DNA of 64,000 nt from Piezodorus guildinii. Taxonomy: Eukaryota; Arthropoda; Insecta; Hemiptera; Pentatomidae. This document shows, piece after piece, positions 34,066 to 45,180 of the stretch. Position 1 is the stretch's first letter. Every line of letters starts with the position of its first letter. Location: NCBI GenBank assembly GCA_023052935.1, contig CM041297.1, positions 104,275,563 through 104,339,562 of the forward strand, written 5' to 3'. The notes beneath the pieces were generated by a model, which made no database searches, was not told where the DNA came from, and saw nothing but the letters and a program-made list of their open reading frames with translations. The translations under genes were made by a program, and so were the position numbers.

Positions 34066-35389
34066 GCACACATAGCTAGCTGCTGGGTAAGCGGCTAGTC
34101 TTCCTAACGGTTGTTAAACCGTTCTTGATAGAGTTTATATCCGCTGCCGGCTACTTATAGTTTGCCAGATAGAGAAATGTGCCGTTCTACTGTCGCTACT
34201 CTGCTACAGTAGGGATTATTAACCGGCTAGCCGACCCCCGGGTGTGTGTACCAGCACCAATTACGTCCATTTAGTCCAGATGCATGGTTGACGATCTCAT
34301 CAAACATACATCCAGAAATATTTTTTTTTTTAATTTCTTTCTGCCATACTTATAAAAATTGCAATTCTTACGTTCCTAAAACTCTTACTAAGTAACTAAT
34401 TAACATGATGAAGTGACAGATTACATCCGATATCTTAGCACATCGAACATACGATCAGTTTTTGTTTCAACTAGTCTACTTCGTCTTAAAAATTGTGAAA
34501 ATACATATCTTGCGGTTCAGAAACTCTAACTAATGACCGCCAGAAAACGAAGCGTCCAGCAAAACCACGTGGTGGTTAAGATGGCCCCGGTGTGAACATT
34601 TTACTGCAAATTGACAAATAACAAATATCAAGAAAAAAAAAACTTACTATGATCCCTTAAAATACTTAAATGCAAGTAATTTATTTAATATATGAATTTA
34701 TCTGATGTTTTGTATTTTGGTGTGCATAAAAAATTAAAACCGCTGAAAAGGGTTATTATATTATATTACAATTTTAGTTGTTTTTTTTTTATTAAACTTT
34801 CATGAATTTTAGTTTTTATAGTATTTATTGTTAACAGCTTTCAACGATCGCAATACCTCCTCTTATAATATACTTCACTTATAGGTAGGTGAATGCAAAA
34901 AAGTACAAAAATACTCCTTGTTCAATTCAGTGTAAAAAGTATTTTACTGAAAATACTTCGAGTAATCTTGCTCTGAAGTTGAGAAAAAACTCCGTCCCCA
35001 TGGCTTAACTAGAAATCGCCTACTTTTATCTTTATTTAGGGCATTATCATTGTAACTACTCTTCTCATAAAGATAAGTATAATAACATACTTTTTACTGC
35101 ATATAATTAGCTTCAATTTGAGTGGTATTATATTTTATTTATTATTTGGTAGGTCATACATTACATTTTCAACAAGTTAATATTCCAAAAACTATACAAC
35201 AATATATATGGTGCTACCTTCACCAGTTTAACATAGTATCCTGGATACAGAATCCAAGGCTCAATAAATAGGACAAGACATATTATCTTACTTAGCAGTA
35301 TCCTATAACAGTGATAACAACGGCGTCACAATACTGATACATATACACACCCACAACACACTACTAGCTCATAAAAAATAGTGAACATG
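34066..35389. other. unclassified spacer
   Basis: The GC-richer stretch 34066-34260 follows the family X copy and may belong to it. No gene is recognised elsewhere. Confidence 0.45.
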
Positions 35390-35397
35390 TTTCACTA

Positions 35398-36090
35398 ATT
35401 CATGTTCCAGCCTGTAGTCCACGAAGCATCCCAAACCAGCAACTGTAATTGAGGTGGGAGCCCCAGAGAACCCTTATGGTTATGGAGCTCAAGACCCTCA
35501 AGGGTACACCCAGCAGCCGAATATCCTCATAGGAACGCCTGCACCAAACGCCTCTCCAAGTTATGGTGATAGGGAGCACTCTGATATCGATGACCGCCCC
35601 CCCCCCAACTCCCGTCCAATGGCCATCCGGCAGTCCAGGTCTTGGTATTTTTCCGTTTTTAAGTTGTTCCACTGGGTAGTACTGGGATTGTCCCCAACGA
35701 TCTGGACGTCGATGATGTAGTTCCCACTCAGGGCTGAGCACACCAGGTCAGGCCTCCACCTCCTTCTACTCCGAGCAAAGGTCACCTCCTTAAGCACCCT
35801 GTATACTTTCCTCTGGAGAGCAGCCTCGACGACATTGACCACGGCATCATGTCGCTTCACCCTCCCTCCGTGTGACAGAAAGCAGTGCTGGATGATATGG
35901 CTTCCTGTTTCATTAGCGCCACACCCCGCTCTACATTTAATCTCCACAAAGGCCCTCCGTCCTCTTGAGGCCTTACTCTTGTGGCCAGGGCGTTAATGTG
36001 AGTACGCACACTTTGGATAAATGTACCGCCAGTCACTGGAGTTTCATAGTCGGCCAGCCAATAAGTTGATGAGGATCAGTTTTAGGATTC
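35398..36090 (-). pseudogene. R2-like retrotransposon C-terminal endonuclease domain
   Basis: The minus strand reads FIQSVRTHINALATRVRP, then after one frameshift KCRAGCGANETGSHIIQHC, a C-x3-C-x7-H-x4-C zinc knuckle. RHDAVVNVVEAALQRK, RPDLV (catalytic Asp) and IIDVQIV (second Asp, 13 residues on) follow, then WNNLKTEKY. These are the ordered hallmarks of the restriction-like endonuclease of R2-type LINEs. A second frameshift at a C-run (35597-35605) leads into a tail with ITWRGVWCRRSYEDIRLLGV, also R2-like. The polymerase is missing. The flanks show no sign of 28S rDNA, so the fragment sits outside the usual R2 target. Confidence 0.87.
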
Positions 36091-37009
36091 CCTCAATGCA
36101 CTCCCATAAACATAGGTTGGTCTAATAGTTACTAGGGTAAAATAAAACAAAACAATTACTTTTTATCGATGAAACTAGTAATCAACAAGTATCTTGGTAA
36201 TTATTCCACCTACAAATACCTTATTAAAAAAGATTTAAATGCACTATAAAGAAGTTTATTATAATTGTTTTCTTCGGAAGAAAAGATTCTGCTATATTGG
36301 TCTAAATTAAGCTTAATAAGGCCCTTCATTCCAAGTTGATCGTAGAAACCAACTGCGTTATCTCCTTTTGGGATAAGAAAAAGAGTATGAAATTACAGGA
36401 ACAACTTTACTAACATAAAGAAACATAACTTTTATTATTTAATATTGATACATAATATAGATAAATTATGGTGTGCCTATTAAAATAACTGAGAAATAAT
36501 TTAATATAACAAAAATCCAATTAGAGAAAATTTAGAAATTATGATTTTTAAATTCACAACGTTATATAATGTTAATCAATAAATGTTAAAAACCGAAAAT
36601 GGTTTAATTGGCTACTCTATGGTCAATTAAAATTCGATTAATTCATCTTTTTTTATTTAATAATAATTTAATCCTCTAATATTATTAAGCTTATTCGAGG
36701 AAAGGTTTTCATCTGTATTGCAGCTTATTAATTTATTGAAATTCCACATTAAAACACAATGTAATATGAATATAATTTTAATCATTATTTTTTTTGACCA
36801 TGTGTATTATTCCCAAGACACTTAGTCCCAGAATAAAGTTCTTTTTTCATTCATTCAATCAATATATATCTTAAAACTTTTAATGAATGTTTATTACATA
36901 TACTGCTAATAATTTATTACCACACAAAGACTTTGTAAAGTAAATTACAAGATATAATCTCCCAAAACATATTCATTTTCGCGGTCGTAATAATCTTCAC
37001 TTATTCATT
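36091..37009. other. AT-rich spacer with a CR1-like tail fragment
   Basis: ATTATTCCCAAGACACTTAG with CCCAGAATAAAG at about 36807-36840 resembles the 3' tail of the CR1-like family (GGGACTTGTCCCAGAATAAA). Otherwise nothing is recognised. Confidence 0.5.
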
Positions 37010-37400
37010 CATTTTACTAGGATTTCGAGTCATTTTAGTGAAAACCACCAAGTCACGCGAAAAGTTCAGCGTGTGTGTCTGTGAGTGGTGAATCTAGGAC
37101 AAAAAACAAAAGCATAATTTCATATGTTCACAAATATGTCTGGTATGTTACTACAACCTTACCACAAAAATCGGCGAACCATAAGTAGCACTTTAAATAA
37201 TTGATTTTGCATCACATTACAATTTTTCCATAAACGACCCTTAATTTTTGGATTGAATTTACTACATTGATGTCAAATTAAATGATCATTAATGTTATGA
37301 AAGTTGTATTCATGTTTAAATAGCGTGTCAGGGCTTAGATGCTGTATTTTTTAAATTTCTTCCTCTAAAATACCTTTAATTTTGTTAATAAGAAATAATC
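37010..37400 (+). repeat. dispersed repeat family X, copy 4 (partial)
   Basis: It contains a TG-rich start, GGTGAATCTAGGAC, CAGGGCTTAGATGCTGTA and AAAATACCTTTAATTTTG in family order. It is more diverged than the others. Confidence 0.6.
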
Positions 37401-38412
37401 AGGTAATAATAATTAGTTTTAGATAATCATTTATAATGTTATATTATTTAATCAAAAGTAAATGTTTACATCGAACCTATATAATTCTTTTATCAAGTTT
37501 ATGTTTATTTAAACCTTAATTTCAAGAAGGCATGTAAGTAAAAATCTTGATTAAACGAACCAGATTTGTTTTTATTGATGTCTGTACGAATTTACCTTAT
37601 TTGAACATCTTGAACAACAAACTTATTTAAAAAACAAAACTGTTAATTATGCTCCAAAAGAAAAAAAAAACATTAATAATTACGATTATGCCAATATAAA
37701 TATAAAATTATCAGTGTTGATCTAAAACCTTTTGTTATTAGGTATACACTAATACTTCTTTTGAAAATTGATAATTTTGCTATAAAAACATACTCAATAA
37801 ATAATAAAATAAAGATGGATGGTAAATTTTAGCAAATATATATTATAATAAACTTAATTATTGGACTGATTGAAAATGATACTAACACCTTTAACAACAT
37901 TAAAGGAAACAGATGTTCTTCTAGTAACAATAATATTTAGTAAATTAAAGAAACTTTATAACTATGTGTAAATAAATGTAGATACATTCTTATTTTCAGA
38001 GCTGTTAAGAGCCTGTTGCTGTTTTGAGAAAACAAAAGATAATCATTTTTTATTAATTTTTAAAAACTACTGATTAGCTATAACTTATATTAAACAAATA
38101 CTTTAAGCCTTTAAATATATATCATACTACGCTTAACATCAAAGTACAAGACTAATAGCTTTCCGGTCGTTAGTTAACCATTAGAGAATCCTACGCTAAA
38201 CTAGGATTTAACACTGACAATCCATTAAATACGGATAATTCCCGAACCCCAGGCAATTAAGATACCAAATTACTCGAGTGTACTTACAAGGGCAACCATA
38301 AGAACTCAATTTTATTTTTTCTTTAATATAAAGGTGTGTTTGTATACATATTTTCATAGTGGTTTTCTAGAAAAAGAAAAAAAAAATACTACATAGGAAA
38401 GTTGCACCTACG

Positions 38413-38417
<5 letters not shown>
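37401..38417. other. AT-rich spacer
   Basis: No recognisable feature. Confidence 0.55.

Positions 38418-38485
<68 letters not shown>
38418..38485. repeat. (TA)n microsatellite
   Basis: An uninterrupted TA tract of about 68 bp. Confidence 0.96.
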
Positions 38486-38490
<5 letters not shown>

Positions 38491-39094
38491 AGGATATACA
38501 TAAAACGATCGCAATACTTTCCCTTACTATATATTTCAAGATTATGAAGTAGTTATCTGAGTTTTATTTGTATTTTAATAATAAACGTAATTTTTTGTTT
38601 AACGAACATTGAATAAAAACTATAACGATAAAAAAACTCCCTTGTTAGTTGAACAAACTAATTATTTAGATCATCTTATAACGAGCTTTACTTTTTTTTA
38701 ATTTTACAGTTTGTCTGAGAAAGAGAAGAATGAATGATTGTTATTTCTTAGAGAAAAAAAAAAAAAAAAAAAATGAAAAATTCTGGTCAGATCCAACCTT
38801 CAATAGTCCAAAGTTTATCCTCTATTATGGTTGTTTAAAATCCATATTCCGTTAATGAGACTGAATACGATTAATATCGCGCAAACAAGCAATCATGCTG
38901 TTATTTTATAATAATTATAAACATAATTTCAATAATTTTCAATTTATTATAAAATACCTATCGATGTCATGTCCACCAATAAAAGTGCGAATCTCCTTAA
39001 GTACTAAACACAAGACCCATTACTGGTTGTTGAGTTAAAAGATTTTTGTTTTTAATTGTTTTTTTAATACTAAATAATACATAATATTATTTAC
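38486..39094. other. AT-rich spacer
   Basis: A-run near 38754-38774; no gene recognised. Confidence 0.55.
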
Positions 39095-39556
39095 TATATA
39101 TATATATATATAAAATACATTTGGTTCAGCGGAGGCAGGGTCAGGTGTAGGAAGGCTGACGGTCATCCGGCTATCATAATAAATAAACCATCCGACTTAG
39201 ATGTATTCAGCTGAATTACGAGATCAAGTCACCACAAGACTATTTTTTAAAAATATATTTCTTATCATTTTTCGCACTCAGGATATTTTTTTTGTTATTA
39301 ATTTTGGTAATAATAAGGCACATCAGTAGTATTAGTTTTCTTTATTATAAAGCAATAATAGTTATTTTCAATCTAGACTATTTAAATAATAATGTACTTT
39401 TTATTTATATTTACACTAATTACGGCTATCTACATGTTTTATTTGTCCGAGTTATAATATTTTCTGTTGGAAAAACCAATCATTTCATTCAAATTATCAA
39501 TAGATTTTTGACCTATTTATTTCATCTAACACTATATAAGTTCATACCGACTGTTC

Positions 39557-42439
39557 TTGAAATTATACATATCTTTAAAATTCGCTATAACCTATTTCCT
39601 AATCACCAACCTTTTCACTGCTGTCCCATATCCTACATTAGTTATGACTAATATCCTTACATCCTGTCACATCAATGCACAATCCCTTATTGCCCACTAT
39701 GATGAATTCCAACAGTATTTTCTAGATAACTTTTATCATATTATAGCAATATCCGAAACCTGGCTTAAACCTTACATTCCTTCCTCTCAAGTATCCCTTA
39801 CCAATTATTCCTTCTTTCGCCACGATAGATCTGATCGCAGGGGTGGTGGCGTGGGGCTGTATATACACGACAGTCTCAAGGCCAAAATCCTTCTTCAATC
39901 TCCATCTCCCGACTATCCCCACCTTGAATACCTATTCGTGGACATTTTATCTTACAAAACTCCTCTTCTATATATCCTGGTATACCGACCTCCACATGTT
40001 CCATTCGATAACCTGTTTGAATCTTCCCTTGTCCAATGGGTCTCCAGTTATACTAATGTTATCATCTCTGGAGATTTTAATACCAATATGCTTGCGGAAT
40101 CCTATGATAAATCTTTCCTAGTTAACCTAATCTATTCTATGAATCTTTATCTCGTTCCTTACCTTCCTACCCATCATACCCAATTTTCCGACACCTCGCT
40201 CGACCTTCACATTACTGACTCTCCTCTAAAGGTCCTTTCATCCTCCCAGCACCCAGTTCCGTTCCTTTCATCACACGATCTTATCCAGATCTCATACAGC
40301 CTACCCGTGAAATCCTTCACTCCCAAAGTGGTCTCCTATCGTAGTTTGGACTTTCTCTCTTACGAATCCCTTCAAACCGACCTTGAATCACTCCATTGGG
40401 ACACTATATACTCCTCTAATTCTCTAGATCATATGATATCCACTCTTACCTCATACCTCAAAACCTTACTAGACCTTCATGCACCTTTGAAAACCCGAAT
40501 GTTACGCCGTCCAACCGCGCCCTGGATAACTCATGACCTAAAGGAGATGATGAAAAAAAGAGAAGCAGCAAGAAGAAAATTTCTACGCACTCGTATGCCG
40601 TCTGATTACGAATACTTTAAACAATTACGCAATAGAACCCAGGACGCGGTTCGACGAGCTAAATCCCTACACATCCATAACTCACTCTCCAATGCTCCTG
40701 ATTCCAAATCCAAATGGAAAATTATCCGAAAATTATCTATCCTAAAATCCAATAACCACACTCCTCTCCCTGTTTCTCCAGACGAGCTCAACAATCATTT
40801 TATATCCTTTGCTCCTGTTTCTTTTCCTGCCGCCGATATTGGCCATCAAAGTTTCAATCCAGATAGCTTCTTTTTCTCCCACCTCTCCTATGATGAAATA
40901 CAAACAGCTATCCTTAAATCTCATACCAATGATTATGGACCCGACAATATTCCCGTAAAACTGATAAAAGCTTGTCTTCCCGTTTTAATACCAGTACTAT
41001 ACCATATCTACAATTTTTCTTTTCAAAATACCATATTTCCTAATTCCTGGAAAACTGCCTTAGTTCGTCCATTAAACAAAGTTCCAAATCCTACCTCACC
41101 TTCTGATTTCCGTCCTATTTCTCTCCTTTCTAATTTATCCAAACCCCTAGAACGCCTAGCACAAATCCAGTTATCAAATTTTTTAGAGGAACGTTCCCTT
41201 ATTAACCCTTTCCAATCCGGCTTCCGACCGGGTTATTCAACCCAATCCGCCCTACTAAAAATAACTCAAGACCTCCAATCCGCTATAGAACACCAAAAAC
41301 TAACCATCCTCATCCTTCTAGATTTCTCTAAAGCATTTGATACTGTAGACCATAACATCCTTCTGGCCAAACTACGAAATATTCCTCTATCGAACAGTGC
41401 TCTGCGCTGGTTCAAATCCTTCCTCTCCAACCGCTCACAGTATGCAGTGACCCCAGGTCAACCTCCTTCCAGAACCATGCCTCTATCCTGTGGTGTACCT
41501 CAGGGATCATCATTATCCCCTTCTTTATTTGCAATTTATATTAATGACCTTCCCCTCCAGATCAATCACTCCCAATACCATATCTATGCAGATGATTTCC
41601 AAATCTATCTATCCTTTCCTCCTTCCCACCTATTACAAGCCACGGAAATGCTTCAAGAGGATCTGAATCGAATCAGCATTTGGGCAGCGGAAAACAAGCT
41701 TAATTTGAACACTAAGAAGACCAAGGCAATTGTAATAGGTTCCAATCCCCTCCTTAAGACACCGATTCCCACTATGTTTCTGAATAATAATCCAATACAA
41801 TTCCATCTTTCCGTTAAAAACCTCGGGGTTACCCTCGATCAAACCCTTTCCTGGAAAAATCATGTTTCCGAAATCTTCCGTCGTACATTCTCCACCTTAA
41901 AACTTCTGAATTACCTCCGTCCCCTTCTTCCTATAGAAACCCGTAAGCTTTTGGTAAGTTCCTTAATATTTCCCCACTTCGACTACTGCTGTGCGGTGTA
42001 TGGAGGTGTCTCTGGGGATCTCGAGGCAAAACTAAAACGAATGTTTAACTGCTTTATACGTTTCATCTTTGGGATATCCAGAGACACCTCTGTAACTCGT
42101 TTTTACGAAGAGTTGAAGTGGCTTTTCCCTTCCTACCGCCGTAAATACTTCCTGGCATCCTTCCTCTACCAAGTTATCCAATCCCGGTGTCCGTTTTACA
42201 TCTCAGATCTCCTTATATTCATATCCTCCGTTCGTTCCCGTTACACCCGCTCACGGCCTTCAGATCTGTATATAACGTCCCATCGATCCGCAGCTTTCGA
42301 TAGATCTTTCTTAATACGATCCGCCTCCCTATGGAACTCCATTCCCCCTAATATCCGTGACTCCCAATCTCTCTCCACATTCAAATCCTGTCTATTTAGC
42401 CATTTCCTATCAATCCAATTTCTAAATAATCCCAAGTAG
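39557..42439 (+). CDS. CR1-like ORF2: APE endonuclease and reverse transcriptase, uninterrupted
   Basis: The frame has 960 codons and no stop. The Met at 39644 (residue 30) is the likelier start, since the endonuclease begins eight codons on. Endonuclease (about 35-245): HINAQS (Asn40), ISETW (Glu67), RRGGGVGLYI, GDFN (172-175), SLDLHIT and SSHDLI (His240). Reverse transcriptase (about 500-800): RPISLLSNLSKPLERL, motif A LLDFSKAFD (Asp589), motif B GVPQGSSLSP (646-655) and motif C YADD (677-680). The thumb has NLGVTLDQTLSWK and FPHFDYCCAVYGG. There is no RNase H, as expected for CR1 and relatives. The protein would nick DNA and copy its own RNA at the break in the nucleus. All visible catalytic residues are present, so this copy may be recently active. 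The exact clade is inferred. Confidence 0.93.
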   Translation: MKLYISLKFAITYFLITNLFTAVPYPTLVMTNILTSCHINAQSLIAHYDEFQQYFLDNFYHIIAISETWLKPYIPSSQVSLTNYSFFRHDRSDRRGGGVGLYIHDSLKAKILLQSPSPDYPHLEYLFVDILSYKTPLLYILVYRPPHVPFDNLFESSLVQWVSSYTNVIISGDFNTNMLAESYDKSFLVNLIYSMNLYLVPYLPTHHTQFSDTSLDLHITDSPLKVLSSSQHPVPFLSSHDLIQISYSLPVKSFTPKVVSYRSLDFLSYESLQTDLESLHWDTIYSSNSLDHMISTLTSYLKTLLDLHAPLKTRMLRRPTAPWITHDLKEMMKKREAARRKFLRTRMPSDYEYFKQLRNRTQDAVRRAKSLHIHNSLSNAPDSKSKWKIIRKLSILKSNNHTPLPVSPDELNNHFISFAPVSFPAADIGHQSFNPDSFFFSHLSYDEIQTAILKSHTNDYGPDNIPVKLIKACLPVLIPVLYHIYNFSFQNTIFPNSWKTALVRPLNKVPNPTSPSDFRPISLLSNLSKPLERLAQIQLSNFLEERSLINPFQSGFRPGYSTQSALLKITQDLQSAIEHQKLTILILLDFSKAFDTVDHNILLAKLRNIPLSNSALRWFKSFLSNRSQYAVTPGQPPSRTMPLSCGVPQGSSLSPSLFAIYINDLPLQINHSQYHIYADDFQIYLSFPPSHLLQATEMLQEDLNRISIWAAENKLNLNTKKTKAIVIGSNPLLKTPIPTMFLNNNPIQFHLSVKNLGVTLDQTLSWKNHVSEIFRRTFSTLKLLNYLRPLLPIETRKLLVSSLIFPHFDYCCAVYGGVSGDLEAKLKRMFNCFIRFIFGISRDTSVTRFYEELKWLFPSYRRKYFLASFLYQVIQSRCPFYISDLLIFISSVRSRYTRSRPSDLYITSHRSAAFDRSFLIRSASLWNSIPPNIRDSQSLSTFKSCLFSHFLSIQFLNNPK

Positions 42440-43237
<798 letters not shown>

Positions 43238-43242
43238 TATTA

Positions 43243-43700
43243 TAATTACGATTCACAATGAAGTTTACATACATTATTTTTGGTTTTTTTTAAGGCTAAT
43301 TTTATCAATTTTTCTACATTTGATTTTTTGAATACCTCATTACCCAGCATTAGATAGCAGCTTTTAGTTAATTTTACATTAAGCTAGAAGAAAGAATAAA
43401 GATATGGAAAGAACTAGTATTATAAGATAACAACGAAAGCGATAAAAATCAAATGTAGTAGAACAAGCGGGGTATGTGGTGACGTAGAATGGTGGGCAGA
43501 TCAAGATTACTAGGACCAATTGTGTTGCAAATGACGTCAGAAATGTTGGTGAAATCAATTGGATGGCGACAGCTAATGTGATAGCGGAGCTAGGCAATAG
43601 ATCCTCCAACGCGCCTCTGACAAGTTATCATGCAGTCATGATTTAATAATAATATTTTTGGCATTATTAATTGATGAACAAATTAATTTAACAAAACATT
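43243..43700. other. unclassified spacer
   Basis: No domain in the short minus-strand frame at 43379-43609. Confidence 0.5.
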
Positions 43701-43818
43701 TGTTTGTTTATTTATTAGTTCACTCAATAATAAGTCACTTTATGATACTGTGGCTTATCGGACGATGCTAAATTTTTCCTATCCAGGGTTAATTACGATA
43801 GGGGTGGTTAACGAGTAG
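43701..43818 (-). mobile_element. SINE family A, 3' end
   Basis: It begins with TGTTTGTTTATTTATT (the tail complement) and carries CTTATCGGACGATGCTA and TTCCTATCCAGG. A short deletion removes the ACTCCCAC part. Confidence 0.72.
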
Positions 43819-44118
43819 TTAAATAGTTCATTTGAAATATCATCTCGCGATTCCTGTTTTGGTAAGCTCAAAATCGGCCTAATTGGGCATTTCTAAACAT
43901 AAATCACACCACATTGAAATTGCAACTGAGCGAAACAGGAGTGGTTAACTAGTAACTTCCAATTTTCAATACAAGCAATACCAACACAATGTTTTTGACA
44001 ATGACCGTGTCAATAAAGGCACAACGCTATTTAAATGTAGCATGACTCTATTTTTATTCAAACCAATTAGTTATGTAACAAATTCCAAGTATTTTGCAAT
44101 AAACTTCGCTTAATTAAT
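43819..44118. other. unclassified spacer
   Basis: No gene or repeat match recognised. Confidence 0.4.
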
Positions 44119-44355
44119 TGCTTTGTTCGATTGATCTTCGGAGTTCCTATGTACACCTCTGTATCTCAATTTTATGGCTAGTTGAAGTGGTGAAAGGGTA
44201 AAGTTTCAATCTTCGCAAGTATTCCCTTGCATCATTCCTTCACCAAGTTATCCAATCCCCCCTCCCATCATACATTTTTGGCCTTCTGAAATTCAAATCC
44301 TTTGTCCATCCCAACTTCAAAGGGACATGTCCTAGCATAATAAAGAAATTATTTA
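44119..44355 (+). pseudogene. CR1-like LINE, short 3' fragment
   Basis: Frames give FVRLIFGVPMYTSVSQFYG, LKW, NLRKYSLASFLHQVIQSP and FKSFVHP, parallel to FIRFIFGISRDTSVTRFYEE and YFLASFLYQVIQS of the intact copy. It is followed directly by a short tail GGGACATGTCCTAGCATAAT and (ATTT)n, so the last 60 or so codons and most of the 3' UTR are deleted. Confidence 0.8.
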
Positions 44356-45180
44356 TTTATTTAAATTTCTGACGAGAGAACTGAACTCAAATTTTCGATC
44401 CGAGATACACCAAAAAAGCTAGACAGTGTCAAACTGAGAGTGAAAAAACCGTTACACAATGAAAGTTACAGACCCCAAGCTAAAAGACATATCCGTATCA
44501 ATATCAAATTCTATAAAGTTTCCTTTTTTTTTTTTTTAATAAAAAGTTTATCCCAAAGCTACTGTTAAATATCCAATGGTAAAAATGGAGGTTAAGGGTG
44601 TCGTACATTGCCATCGACGGCCGGGGGAGGAAAATATTGCTCCCTAGGGAAAGGAAATAAAGCCCACTTTTCATTTCCCTCTGGCGGTCTGTAGCGAGGA
44701 TTTCCCGTCGGGCGGGGAATGAAGAAGAATCCCAAGATGGTGAGGGATTGGCCTGTCAATATTAGAGAGTCGGTTATAAATCTATTTAACAACCGCAATT
44801 GGAGCGAGTGCTTGGGCTAAATGGTCCGAGCCATTAGCCCGATAAATCAGGCCCGGTGCTTCCAAATGAACTTGGCAGTCAGTGAGTGCAATCCTTGATC
44901 CCTCGGTCCAAATAATCCCTGGAACCGTTGAAAATTCATTAGGCCTCGCCTATTTAAAATTTAAATCAGTACATGAGATAAGGGGTTTAATGGCTGTAGG
45001 ATATACGATGTTCTCTAGCAGGTCAAGGCTAGCGAATTGATACTGTAATGTCACTTTAGGTGTGTATAGTTTACTAATTCAGAATCGATACTTCTAATTA
45101 GATTATACGAAGCAGAAATTTATCCAATTAAAAAAATCTCAAGTGATACAGTACTCGTACCCTCCATCGTTGTAGGGAAT
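44356..45180. other. unclassified segment, GC-richer core
   Basis: 44590-44950 has about balanced base composition with CCGGGGG and CGGGCGGGG runs and no frame beyond 68 codons. It has no repeat partner in the window and is perhaps unique host DNA. Confidence 0.45.

Noticed and set aside
39292..39651. 119-codon frame as ORF1 of the CR1-like element
   Set aside because: Low-complexity hydrophobic translation with no zinc knuckle, PHD or coiled-coil signature; overlaps ORF2 in another frame.
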